Positions 8,257 through 16,343 of a stretch of 24,668 bases of DNA are shown in pieces. Within the stretch, counting starts at the first letter, position 1; each line of letters starts with the position of its first letter. A program made the translations under genes and the position numbers. The notes under the pieces were generated by a model. The model saw only the letters and a program-made list of their open reading frames with translations, was not told the origin of the DNA and did not search any database. This DNA is from JACGMN01 sp964522635 (GTDB lineage: Archaea > Halobacteriota > Syntropharchaeia > Alkanophagales > Methanospirareceae): contig CAZFWT010000022.1 of assembly GCA_964522635.1 (NCBI GenBank), forward strand, positions 1 to 24,668, written 5' to 3'.

Positions 8257-10572
8257 TCACGTAATTGTTCCACGCCAGGTCTTCCGAATATCGTCAAGCG
8301 GCAGAGTTACCACTGCTCTCTCATGGTCACGAATGGTGAGCTGCCGCTCTCTTACAGTCTCACCCAGGGCACGTATGTGAACGTCTCTGAGACTCATGAA
8401 TGTCTCGAAGCTGCTCGTTTCCGGTCGCGCCACCTCGACCACCCAGCGCGAATTCGACTCTGAAAAGAGTGTAAAATCAGTTCGTATACCAGGGTTTACG
8501 TTCGCGATGTCAACGGAAACGCCTAGATCTCCACCGATCGCCATCTCGCAGATCGTAACCGCAAGACCGCCCTCCGCAACGTCATGGCAGCTCGCGATTA
8601 AACCCGCGTTCATCGCTTCCCGCAACGCGTTCATGCTCGTTTGCAGCACCGCGGGATCGGTTCGTGGCACACTGCCCGCATCCGAACCGCGTAACCTGAA
8701 GTACTCGCTCCCGCCTAACTCCGCTCTTGTCTCCCCGATGAGGTACAGCGGGTTCCCTGCTCCTTTCAGGTCCACCGTTACGCATGTTCGCACGTCCTCG
8801 CAGATGCCAATACCAAGAATCGAGGGTGTGGGTGGAATTGATTCGTTCAGGACGACGGATTCGTTATAGAAGCTCACGTTACCGCTTACGAAGGGCACGC
8901 CAAGCGCGGAAGCCATATACCCGAGCCCGCGACAGCACTCCGCGAAATCGCCCATGCGGTCCGGCTTCTCGGGGTTGCCGAAGTTGAGGCAGTCAGCAAA
9001 TGAGTGTGGCACGGCCCCGACCGCAGTCAAATTCCTGCAGATCTCGTCGATCGCGCTTGCAGCACCCCAGAACGGATTGAGTTTGCAGAAGGTCGGATTC
9101 ACGTCAGACGTGATCGCGAGCCCGCGGAAGGAGTCTTCCAGCGGCTTGAGCACTGCAGCATCACCGTGGCTCTCAGAGCCACGACACCCCTGTAGCGGCT
9201 TAATTACCGTGGCGGCACGCACCTCGTGGTCGTACTGCCTGATCACAGCCTCCTTAGAGGCGATGTTCGGCGCCGCGAGCAGTAGCAATACGATTGCGTT
9301 GTAATCGGACAGTTCTGCAATCGGCGGTAGTGTCTCCCGTTCCGTTACCCGCACCTCCTTCGGACGCGTATACAGCGGACATGAGACGAGGAAGTCCGTC
9401 TCCAGCTCGAAGATCTGCTCACCGTCGTGCGAAATGCGAATTCGCGGGCTCTCACCACTCGCTTCTGCGCTCGTATCGCCCAGCACCACGGCGTCTACGT
9501 CCCACTTCTCGAAGAGCGCCAGAACCTCCTCTACCTGTTCGGGCTTCAACGCCAGTAAGAATCGTTCCTGCGACTCTGAGATCCAGATCTCCCAGGGGTT
9601 CAGTCCCTCCTCCTTCAGCTTCACACGCTCCAAATGGATCTCCGCACCACAACCGCCCGCATGGCACATCTCGCTCACCGCGCACGAGAGCCCGCCGCCA
9701 CCGAGATCTTTCATGCCGCTGATCAACCGCTTCTCGTTCGCCTCCAGGATCGCGTGCATAAGCGGCTCCTTCGTTATCGGATCGCCTACCTGCACCGCAC
9801 TCCGGGTCTCCTCCTCGCCTGTCAGCTCAACCGAAGCGAAGGTGACGCCATGAATGCCGTCTCTGCCCGTCTTACCGCCGACCAGCACGAGCACTTCACC
9901 CGGCTTCGCCATGCTCCGGCTCAGATCCGCCTTCTTCATGATTCCCACACAGCCGACGTTCACCACGCAGTTGCCCAGGTAGCCCTTCTCAAAGTACACC
10001 ATACCCGCACAGGTCGGGATACCGATACGATTCCCGTAATCCCGTATCCCTGCGACCACGCCATCGAATAAGAATCGCGGGTGCTTCACCTCTTGGGGCA
10101 GCTGCTCGTATGGATAATCCAGCGGGCCGAAGAACAGCGGATCAATCAAGACAATCGGCTGCGCGCCCATACAGACCACATCACGCACGATACCGCCGAT
10201 CCCCGTTGCCGCACCCCCGTACGGCTCGATAGCCGAGGGATGGTTATGGCTCTCTAAAGCGACCACGTAGGCGTGCTCATCGTCAAATTCAAGCACACCT
10301 GCATCCTCTTTAATCACCAGTAGATTCTGCGGCGCCTCGATCCCGAAGACGTACTCTTTTAAGACGTTCTTTGAGCTCTTGTAACAGCAGTGCTCCGACC
10401 ACGCCTGGGCAATGCTCTGAAGCTCCACGTCGGTCGGCTCGCGTCCCTTCAACGCGAAGTACTGCTGAATTCGCCGCAGCTCATCCAGACTGAGCGAAAG
10501 CCCCATGCTCTCGCTTAACCGCTGTAAATCCTCATCCCCCGCACCCCGTAGCGGTAGTTCAAATCGGCTCAT
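8257..10572 (-). CDS. purL: Phosphoribosylformylglycinamidine synthase, subunit PurL
   Basis: The 771-residue enzyme is the small (archaeal/Bacillus-type) PurL, which converts FGAR to FGAM with ATP in purine synthesis and needs the separate glutaminase PurQ and the small subunit PurS. Diagnostic segments are the N-terminal WSEHCCYKSSKN, the ATP/substrate region SHNHPSAIEPYGGAATGIGG, the glycine-rich KDLGGGGLSCAVSEM, and the second-half repeats FCKLNPFWGAASAIDE and CHDVAEGGLAVTICEMA. I start at ATG 10572 (MSRFELPL); a GTG at 10596 would add eight residues with no clear benefit. No purQ or purS is nearby. It is divergent from secF and lies 126 bases before carB. Confidence 0.95.
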   Translation of the reverse strand: MSRFELPLRGAGDEDLQRLSESMGLSLSLDELRRIQQYFALKGREPTDVELQSIAQAWSEHCCYKSSKNVLKEYVFGIEAPQNLLVIKEDAGVLEFDDEHAYVVALESHNHPSAIEPYGGAATGIGGIVRDVVCMGAQPIVLIDPLFFGPLDYPYEQLPQEVKHPRFLFDGVVAGIRDYGNRIGIPTCAGMVYFEKGYLGNCVVNVGCVGIMKKADLSRSMAKPGEVLVLVGGKTGRDGIHGVTFASVELTGEEETRSAVQVGDPITKEPLMHAILEANEKRLISGMKDLGGGGLSCAVSEMCHAGGCGAEIHLERVKLKEEGLNPWEIWISESQERFLLALKPEQVEEVLALFEKWDVDAVVLGDTSAEASGESPRIRISHDGEQIFELETDFLVSCPLYTRPKEVRVTERETLPPIAELSDYNAIVLLLLAAPNIASKEAVIRQYDHEVRAATVIKPLQGCRGSESHGDAAVLKPLEDSFRGLAITSDVNPTFCKLNPFWGAASAIDEICRNLTAVGAVPHSFADCLNFGNPEKPDRMGDFAECCRGLGYMASALGVPFVSGNVSFYNESVVLNESIPPTPSILGIGICEDVRTCVTVDLKGAGNPLYLIGETRAELGGSEYFRLRGSDAGSVPRTDPAVLQTSMNALREAMNAGLIASCHDVAEGGLAVTICEMAIGGDLGVSVDIANVNPGIRTDFTLFSESNSRWVVEVARPETSSFETFMSLRDVHIRALGETVRERQLTIRDHERAVVTLPLDDIRKTWRGTIT

Positions 10573-10639
10573 CACCCTGATTTTACAGAGGCTCACCTCA
10601 AGAAATACCTTCTCTCACCGGCCCGCGCGAAGCCGAAGG

Positions 10640-10647
10640 TTTTTATT
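10640..10647 (+). promoter_or_regulatory. TATA box of secF
   Basis: TTTTTATT, preceded by purine-rich bases (gccgaagg) resembling a BRE, lies about 25-30 bases before the ATG at 10670. This spacing predicts a leaderless or nearly leaderless transcript. Confidence 0.6.
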
Positions 10648-10669
10648 GACCAACCATAAAGGTTCTTGC

Positions 10670-11680
10670 ATGCAGTTCCCAGATCTTGAGCAGTTATTCG
10701 AGCGCATAGATATCACGAAATATCCCGCGAAGCGGTTACTAAAAATACCCTTGATCATTCTGGTCATCGCATTCTTCATCATCGCGATCACCCAGGTAAT
10801 GGTGGGCTCACCGGTACGCCTCGGTACGGATTTCGTGGGCGGGACTGTGGTCACGGTGCACACGACTGAGACGATAGAACAACTGGAGGTGACGTTCGCC
10901 GACTTCCCCATTGCGTCCATACGAAACACCGGCGCCGCGAACGAGAAGAGCATCGAGTTCGGCCAGATGAGCGAGACGGAGAAGGACGTACTGATCGCCA
11001 AGCTGGAGCAGGACTACGGCTCAGAGGCGGAACTCGGCTCTTTTGAGATGCGTGATATCAGCCCGATATTCGCAAAGGAATTGCAGCGGCAGGCCGTGAA
11101 CGCGATTGTCATCGCCTTTTTCATGATGGCCTTCGTCGTCTTTATCGTCTTTCGCACAGTGATTCCTCCGTTGGCGGTCATCCTCGCGCCGTTTTCGAAC
11201 ATCGTCGTCGCCATCGCCTGTATGGACGTGATCGGAATGGAGCTCTCGCTGGGCACCATCGCCGCGTTGCTCATGCTCATTGGCTACTCGGTGGACTCGA
11301 ACATTTTGCTAACGACGAATCTGCTGCGCAAGAAGGGCGATGTAGACGAGAAAATCCGGAGCACGATGAAGACCGGCGTCACCATGACCTTCACCACGCT
11401 CGTCGCGATCTTTGCCATGTTCCTCGTCTCCTCCACGATCCATTACGCCTCCGCCTATTTCGCACCGATCCCCATCTTAAGGGATCTCTCGCTTGTGTTG
11501 CTCTTCGGGCTCGTGATGGATCTGCTGAACACGTGGCTGCTTAATGCTGGGATCTTGCGCTGTTACCTCGAGCGAAAGGAGAGCAGGAAATTCGGTAAAC
11601 GGAGCGTAGGCGCAAAAGCGCCGGCAAAGAAGAGCGCGAAGAATAAAAAGAAAGGGAACAAGAAGAGCAGCACCGTCTGA
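10670..11680 (+). CDS. secF: Protein-export membrane protein SecF
   Basis: The 336-residue protein has the SecF layout. A first membrane segment (about 25-45) precedes the extracytoplasmic GTDFVGGT motif, then a periplasm-like domain of about 90 residues, and then five membrane segments with the diagnostic GYSVDSNILLTTNLLRK loop. SecF with SecD assists late steps of Sec-dependent protein export. The start is ATG 10670: longer open reading upstream runs into the purL promoter region and the TATA box. The C-terminus carries an unusually basic tail of about 34 residues (many Lys, for example SAKNKKKGNKKSS), which may contact the ribosome or lipid head groups. Archaeal secF is normally next to secD, but no secD is in this window. 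Confidence 0.92.
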   Translation: MQFPDLEQLFERIDITKYPAKRLLKIPLIILVIAFFIIAITQVMVGSPVRLGTDFVGGTVVTVHTTETIEQLEVTFADFPIASIRNTGAANEKSIEFGQMSETEKDVLIAKLEQDYGSEAELGSFEMRDISPIFAKELQRQAVNAIVIAFFMMAFVVFIVFRTVIPPLAVILAPFSNIVVAIACMDVIGMELSLGTIAALLMLIGYSVDSNILLTTNLLRKKGDVDEKIRSTMKTGVTMTFTTLVAIFAMFLVSSTIHYASAYFAPIPILRDLSLVLLFGLVMDLLNTWLLNAGILRCYLERKESRKFGKRSVGAKAPAKKSAKNKKKGNKKSSTV

Positions 11681-11716
11681 CGCTCCTTTTTGCTCAAAAC
11701 GGTCTGGTTGGTACCT

Positions 11717-11724
11717 TTTATATA
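11717..11724 (+). promoter_or_regulatory. TATA box of the 120-residue protein gene
   Basis: TTTATATA, preceded by a T-rich run and gtacc, lies about 57 bases before the ATG at 11781. The leader contains a run of aagg repeats (11761-11776) that can act as a ribosome binding site. Confidence 0.6.
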
Positions 11725-11780
11725 TGAGCGAATAATCTTAAGGTAAGTTAGGTGTGGGTTAAGGAAGGAAGGAAGAGCCT

Positions 11781-12143
11781 ATGAGCGAAATAAGACCGAA
11801 TATAAGGACAGTACGGGACGTTGGTTATCGTGTGATTCTGAAGAACGAGGACGGTACTCCGAAGAAGGTGTGGCGCTGCCTCGTCAAGGAGGGGAATTAC
11901 GGCAAATTCATCTCCATCGAGCAGCATTGGGTCCGCAGGATGGACGGCAAGAAGATCGCAGAGAGCGATTGGGCACGGAAGTCTTTTAATTTCCCGTTCG
12001 ATCGAGATAAAGCATTTGCTACCTGGAATTCCATAATGGAGTTATTGACGGCGGCGTTGGCCGAAGGTACCGGGTCGGATCTCGAGCGCGAGGTGGAAGC
12101 GGAGTTTGGCGAGGAGCTCGAGGGCCTGGATGACAATTTCTAG
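11781..12143 (+). CDS. Small protein of unknown function, basic aromatic N-terminal part and acidic tail
   Basis: The 120-residue protein was not recognised. The first 85 residues are basic and rich in aromatics (VWRCLVKEGNYGKFISIEQHWVRR, then DWARKSFNFPFDRDKAFATW), suggesting a compact beta-rich nucleic-acid- or protein-binding domain. A helix (SIMELLTAALAEG) follows, and the last 25 residues are strongly acidic (REVEAEFGEELEGLDD). There is no signal peptide or membrane segment and only one Cys. A basic domain with an acidic tail is seen in some single-strand DNA-binding and chromatin-associated proteins, but this is only analogy. The start is supported by a TATA box and an aagg-rich ribosome binding site. 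It converges on the helicase gene, with only 8 bases between stops. Confidence 0.8.
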   Translation: MSEIRPNIRTVRDVGYRVILKNEDGTPKKVWRCLVKEGNYGKFISIEQHWVRRMDGKKIAESDWARKSFNFPFDRDKAFATWNSIMELLTAALAEGTGSDLEREVEAEFGEELEGLDDNF

Positions 12144-12151
12144 CTGCCGAT

Positions 12152-14266
12152 TCACGTAAAGAATTTGCGGCAGTGCTCTTCGGCACGGTCGGTCAGGATG
12201 ACGTGGTAATCCGGCGGGAGGCAGTTCCGATAGGGCAACTGGGCGAACCGGTAATCCATGAGAACGATGATGCAGCGGTCGTGCTCGCTGCGAATGCCCC
12301 GGCCTGCCGCCTGGAGCACCTTGGTGACCGCGGGATAGAGATACCCGTACAGTCGCCCCTTAGTTGGCCCGAATTTACCGCTATAATAGTCCTCTATCGT
12401 CTTCACCTCGAGCGTCGGGGGGCTCAGCGGTAGTCCGACGACGATGATCGTCTTGAGCGTATTGGCTTCGTAGTCCATGCCCTCGGAGAAGGAACCGCCC
12501 TGCACCGCGAGCAAGATGCCATCATCGGTATCGCGTAAGAGCTCATAGAGCCTGTTCTTCTCCTCCTTGCCCATCGTCCGCCGCTCCACAATTACCCGCT
12601 GCTGCACTTTTAGTGGTAAGAAAGCGGCGACATCATTGAGCAGAGCGTAAGAGGGGAAGAAGACAGCCATACCGCCCGTAGCGGAATGTGCCACCTCGCT
12701 GATCTTCGTGGCAAGCTTCTGATACATCGCTTCGCTCCGCTCCGTATACTTCGTGGTGAGCCTCTTGGTAACGACAATCGGACGGTTCTCCGGGGGGAAC
12801 GGGGACGCATACTCACGCATCATGATCGCCTTGCCCTTCATTCGCGCGGGCGTTGCACCGAGCACATCGGCGTACATCTCCGTCGGACAGAGGGTGCCGC
12901 TCATCATGATGGTCGCGTGCGCGAGCGAGAAGATCGGCGCGCTGACGACCGAGGGATCAAGGAGCTTGAAGTAGAGCAGCGGATTCTCCGGTTGCGCGAG
13001 CGAGAAGATCCGGACACATCGTTCTTCAGTTCGCCATCGGTCCAGGAACTCAGCGACGTTAAGGATATGCCACTGCGCTTCCTCGTGCTCTCGGCCGAAG
13101 CGTGTGCTCAGCGTTGTGCTCGTCGGCTGGTTCTTCTGCACCTTCAACTGCTGGAGCCTTCGCTGCAGCATGCCCCGCTCATCTGAGGAGAATGCGCTGT
13201 CCGCGCGGTCAACTGCTGGCGCCTCCGCGGTGCCCGTCAACTCTTCGGCGATGCTCAGCAGCGTATTCACAAATTCGTCGTAGCCGATCGCCTCGATCCG
13301 ACGCCGCAATACTTTGCTCATCTCATCAAGCAGGAAATCCCGGTCCACGGGTATCTCAACAGCACGGTTGTCACTCGCGCGTTTCGCCAGTTTCGTGAAG
13401 ATCGTCTCCAGCTCCATGAGGTTGCCATGCATCTCGCGATCGATATACTTGATCGCGCGTGCGGCGCTCGTGAGCGTCGCGAGACGCAGGGAGTTACTGA
13501 GATTGTTTCGGATACGATCCGGGAGATTGTGCGCTTCATCAACGATGAGGATAAGGTCGTCCAAGTCCGCGGCGAGCTTCTCCAGAACCGTCTCGGAGAT
13601 GCCGGGATCGAAGATATAATTATAATCGCAGACAACGACATCGGCACGCGCAGCGACCTCGAGTGCTGCTCTGTGCGGGCAAACGCCGCGGACGGTGCAC
13701 CAGTCACAGAGCTCCTCAACATGCATGATCTCCTCCCGAATCCGTTGCAGCGCATCGTCATCGGTCTTCAGAAAATACCGGCAGCGTTTCCGCTTCTGCT
13801 CCGCGCGGCAGAACTCCTGGAAGAGCAAACTGTGTTCCCGATAGAGCGCGGTGGCACGCGGGCACATAGACTGCTTCGAGGTGATATCAACGACCGAGAA
13901 GTGGAGGTTCGCCTGCCGCTGGATCAACCGGAGCGTCTCGATTGCGATCTTGTGCTGACTGCGTTTCGAGGTGAGGAAGAAGACGATCTTATCGTTTGCC
14001 CGCGCGTAGTGCACGGCGGGCACGAGCGCGGCAACGGTCTTCCCGATCCCGGTCGGCGCGTGCGCAACGAGGATCCCTTCCGACTCAAGAGCATCCCAAA
14101 CGTCTTCCATAAACTCCCGCTGCCCCTCGCGCACGGTCGGAAAGGGGAACGATGAGGTTTCTCGGGTAGTCATGTTCCATTCCGTGAAGGTGACGTCAGC
14201 CCAAGGAAACGGCCAATACGAACCCTTTGATTGTAGATAGTCCTCGATCGTTTTAAATGCTACCAC
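12152..14266 (-). CDS. ATP-dependent DNA helicase, Rad3/XPD-DinG type with iron-sulfur cluster
   Basis: The 704-residue superfamily 2 helicase has motif I APTGIGKT (70-77), motif II VDEAH (242-246) and motif VI QAAGRGIRSEHD near residue 650. Between motifs I and II is a Cys-rich insertion of the XPD type: C135, C153, C162, C187, C190 and C196, of which four should hold a 4Fe-4S cluster used for strand separation. Such enzymes unwind DNA 5' to 3' in repair. The residue-45 element PTVREGQREFM is the Q-motif-like start of the helicase core. The start is uncertain: GTG 14266 is used here, while ATG at 14173 would remove 31 residues (including YWPFPWADVTF) and still keep the core. The gene is divergent from the TRAM protein gene. 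Confidence 0.88.
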   Translation of the reverse strand: MVAFKTIEDYLQSKGSYWPFPWADVTFTEWNMTTRETSSFPFPTVREGQREFMEDVWDALESEGILVAHAPTGIGKTVAALVPAVHYARANDKIVFFLTSKRSQHKIAIETLRLIQRQANLHFSVVDITSKQSMCPRATALYREHSLLFQEFCRAEQKRKRCRYFLKTDDDALQRIREEIMHVEELCDWCTVRGVCPHRAALEVAARADVVVCDYNYIFDPGISETVLEKLAADLDDLILIVDEAHNLPDRIRNNLSNSLRLATLTSAARAIKYIDREMHGNLMELETIFTKLAKRASDNRAVEIPVDRDFLLDEMSKVLRRRIEAIGYDEFVNTLLSIAEELTGTAEAPAVDRADSAFSSDERGMLQRRLQQLKVQKNQPTSTTLSTRFGREHEEAQWHILNVAEFLDRWRTEERCVRIFSLAQPENPLLYFKLLDPSVVSAPIFSLAHATIMMSGTLCPTEMYADVLGATPARMKGKAIMMREYASPFPPENRPIVVTKRLTTKYTERSEAMYQKLATKISEVAHSATGGMAVFFPSYALLNDVAAFLPLKVQQRVIVERRTMGKEEKNRLYELLRDTDDGILLAVQGGSFSEGMDYEANTLKTIIVVGLPLSPPTLEVKTIEDYYSGKFGPTKGRLYGYLYPAVTKVLQAAGRGIRSEHDRCIIVLMDYRFAQLPYRNCLPPDYHVILTDRAEEHCRKFFT

Positions 14267-14375
14267 TTCGCATAATGGCCGGGCGGGAACAGGAACATGA
14301 ACAATTTATCTTACCCCTGAGATTGACAATGGTGAGCGTAGACACAGCAGCTGAGCGAGAATCCACCATGAGCTA

Positions 14376-14383
14376 TTTATATA
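14376..14383 (+). promoter_or_regulatory. TATA box of the TRAM protein gene
   Basis: TTTATATA, with upstream purines (catgagc), stands 133 bases before the ATG at 14509. The transcript would start near 14405-14410 and have a leader of about 100 bases, long for this window. Confidence 0.6.
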
Positions 14384-14396
14384 CTACTATTTCAAA

Positions 14397-14416
14397 TGGT
14401 ATCTCAAGTGATACCA
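14397..14416. promoter_or_regulatory. Perfect 7-bp inverted repeat at the predicted transcription start: candidate operator
   Basis: TGGTATC, six bases (TCAAGT), then GATACCA form a perfect dyad, 13 bases after the TATA box and over the expected start site. It could be an operator for a dimeric repressor, or a 5' hairpin if transcription starts before it. The role is inferred from position only. Confidence 0.45.
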
Positions 14417-14493
14417 CGGAAATGTGCGACTTGCAATTGAAGGCGCGAGTATTCGCTGTATCACGGGTAGAACAAGCAAACAAACAAAGCATA

Positions 14494-14727
14494 GGAGGTC
14501 TGTAAGGCATGGCTTTTGGAGAAGAAAGACGGGGGTTCAACGCCCCGATTACCATCGACGAGACCTATGACGTCACCATTGAGGACGTTGGTCGAGAAGG
14601 CGATGGTATTACTCGAATCGAAGGCTTTGTGGTCTTTGTGCCGAACACGCAGAAAGGCGACAATGTCAAGGTTCGGGTGACCAAAATAGCGAGAAGAGTC
14701 GGATTTGCAGAAGTAGTTACGGAATAA
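14494..14727 (+). CDS. Stand-alone TRAM-domain RNA-binding protein (gene with its ribosome binding site at 14494-14499; coding from 14509)
   Basis: The coding region is 14509-14727, 72 residues. Almost all of it is a TRAM domain: a five-stranded beta barrel with the segments YDVTIEDVGREGDGITRIEG, FVVFVPNTQKGDNVKVRVTK and ARRVGFAEVV. Stand-alone TRAM proteins of methanogens and relatives bind RNA and act like cold-shock RNA chaperones. The short N-terminus (AFGEERRGFNAP) is typical. A strong GGAGGT at 14494-14499 lies 9 bases before the ATG. The gene is monocistronic, with a TATA box at 14376, a dyad at the start site and a strong hairpin/poly-T terminator after it, which suggests high, independently controlled expression. 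Confidence 0.92.
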
Positions 14728-14767
14728 ACGATTTATACGTTTTGAGGTGGACACTAAACTGCGTTCC

Positions 14768-14829
14768 AATGCTATAGCATGTTAGCTATGGCATTTCTCT
14801 TTTTCTTTTTTTTCTTTTTTTTTCTTTTT
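14768..14829 (+). terminator. Hairpin plus poly-T terminator of the TRAM protein gene
   Basis: AATGCTATAGC (14768-14778), loop ATGTTA, and GCTATGGCATT (14785-14795) form an 11-bp stem with one G-U pair. It is followed at once by a tract of about 35 bases that is nearly all T (14794-14829). It lies 40 bases after the stop codon. A stem plus such a T tract should end transcription efficiently; archaea need mainly the T tract. Confidence 0.8.
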
Positions 14830-14997
14830 ATCGTTTGCAACTGGAGCGGTGTTTGTTATACCAGTCCGCACGTACGTTATGCCACTGAATCGTTCGGAAT
14901 ACCTCGTGCTTCCGGAAGGCGAAAACCAGATCTCATAAACGAAGCGGAGCATAGAACTAAAAGCAACGAGATTAGACTCTTCTTTGGTTAAAGAAAG

Positions 14998-16296
14998 ATG
15001 GCACGCATCACTTCCGAGACGGACCCTTTGGAGACCGAGGATATCGTGAATCGCGCACGGGCGATCATCCGCGAAGGCCCGATCTGCGACCATTGCTTCG
15101 GCAGGCAGTTCGCTAAGATCGCTACGGGCCGCTCCAACGAGCAGCGCGGGCGGGCACTCAAGGCGCTGCTGGAGGCGCGCGGTGCGGGAATTCCTACGGG
15201 CACGTGCTGGGTCTGTAACGGTCTCTTCGAGTCGGTGGACGAGTGGGCCGCAACGGCAGCGGATGCGCTGCGGGACTACGAATTCGCGACGTTTCTGGTG
15301 GGCACGAAGGTCAGTGGTCTACTCAGTGAGAACGAGGAACTGCTCTGGGAGCTTACAGGTGCGGACTATGCGGAGCCGCTGAAGGCCGAGTTAAATCGCG
15401 AGGTGGGCAAGAGACTCGAGCGCGCGCTGGGCAAGACCGCGGAATTCGAGCGACCAGAACTCGTCGTTGTGCTCAATCTCTGGACCGACACTGTCGAGGT
15501 GCAGTCGAATGCGGTCTACCTTTACGGGCGCTACAAGAAGTTCAAACGGGGCATACCGCAGACGAGATGGTTCTGCCGCGCCTGCCGAGGCATGGGCTGC
15601 GCGCGCTGCAATTTCACCGGGCGAATGTACCCGGAATCCGTTGAGGAGTTGATCAGCGGCTCGTTGTTGGTGCTTTTCCAGGGCACGGATATGGTGCTGC
15701 ACGGCTCGGGGCGTGAAGATATCGATGCGCGCATGGTGGGCTCTGGTCGTCCGGTCGTGCTGGAGATAAAAGAGCCGCATCGCCGATTCGTGGATCTCCG
15801 AGAAGCTGAGGCGAAGGTGAACCACGAGAATGCAGGCAAGATCGAGGTTTTTGACTTGCAGTACGTGCAGAAAGAGGCGGTTGCGCAGGTGAAGAGCGCG
15901 AAGGCTGAGAAGACCTACCGTGCCGTAGTCATATTTGAGGCGGCAGAGGAGCCGCCTTCAGAAGAGCAACTGAAAGCTGCACTGGCGGCGCTCAACGATA
16001 CGGAGATCGAGCAGCGCACACCGCACCGTGTCGCGCACCGGCGCGCGGATCTGGTGCGGAGAAGGCGAGTAACGAGTGCACGCCTGGTTTCCTTTGACGA
16101 GGAAGCACAGCGAGCCGTTGTCGAGGTAACGTGCAATGCCGGTCTGTACGTGAAGGAGCTCATCTCCGGCGATGAGGGTCGTACCAAACCGAGTTTGAGC
16201 GCACTGCTGGGCATACCAGCGGCGGTTACGGAACTCGACGTGCTCGATGTTGCACTCGATCTTCAAATCGCGGATTTTGTTTCACCCGCTACTTAG
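14998..16296 (+). CDS. pus10: tRNA pseudouridine synthase Pus10
   Basis: The 432-residue protein matches archaeal Pus10, which makes pseudouridine at positions 54 and 55 of tRNA. The N-terminal THUMP-like part carries zinc-binding pairs C30-x2-C33 and C70-x2-C73, with CFGRQFAKIATG (33-44) between. The catalytic aspartate is in HGSGREDIDARMVGSGRP (235-252). A second zinc-like motif, FCRACRGMGCARCNFTG (192-208), just before it is also seen in the family, as is the C-terminal block THRVAHRRADLVRRRRV with YVKELISGDEGRTKPSLSALLG. The ATG at 14998 fits family N-termini. The gene converges on the CBS-domain gene, with 47 bases between. Confidence 0.93.
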   Translation: MARITSETDPLETEDIVNRARAIIREGPICDHCFGRQFAKIATGRSNEQRGRALKALLEARGAGIPTGTCWVCNGLFESVDEWAATAADALRDYEFATFLVGTKVSGLLSENEELLWELTGADYAEPLKAELNREVGKRLERALGKTAEFERPELVVVLNLWTDTVEVQSNAVYLYGRYKKFKRGIPQTRWFCRACRGMGCARCNFTGRMYPESVEELISGSLLVLFQGTDMVLHGSGREDIDARMVGSGRPVVLEIKEPHRRFVDLREAEAKVNHENAGKIEVFDLQYVQKEAVAQVKSAKAEKTYRAVVIFEAAEEPPSEEQLKAALAALNDTEIEQRTPHRVAHRRADLVRRRRVTSARLVSFDEEAQRAVVEVTCNAGLYVKELISGDEGRTKPSLSALLGIPAAVTELDVLDVALDLQIADFVSPAT

Positions 16297-16313
16297 TCCT
16301 AATTGTATACTAT

Positions 16314-16329
16314 AACACACGGGTGTGTT
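16314..16329. terminator. Short perfect dyad between convergent pus10 and CBS-domain genes
   Basis: AACACAC, GG, GTGTGTT form a perfect 7-bp inverted repeat in the 47-base gap between the two stop codons. It may act as a two-way transcription barrier, although there is no strong T tract and the two-base loop is too tight for full pairing in RNA. Confidence 0.3.
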
Positions 16330-16343
16330 TGCCGGCCCCCTCG

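Noticed and set aside
14779..14991. 70-residue plus-strand frame rich in Phe
   Set aside because: It is the translation of the terminator T tract and the pus10 leader.
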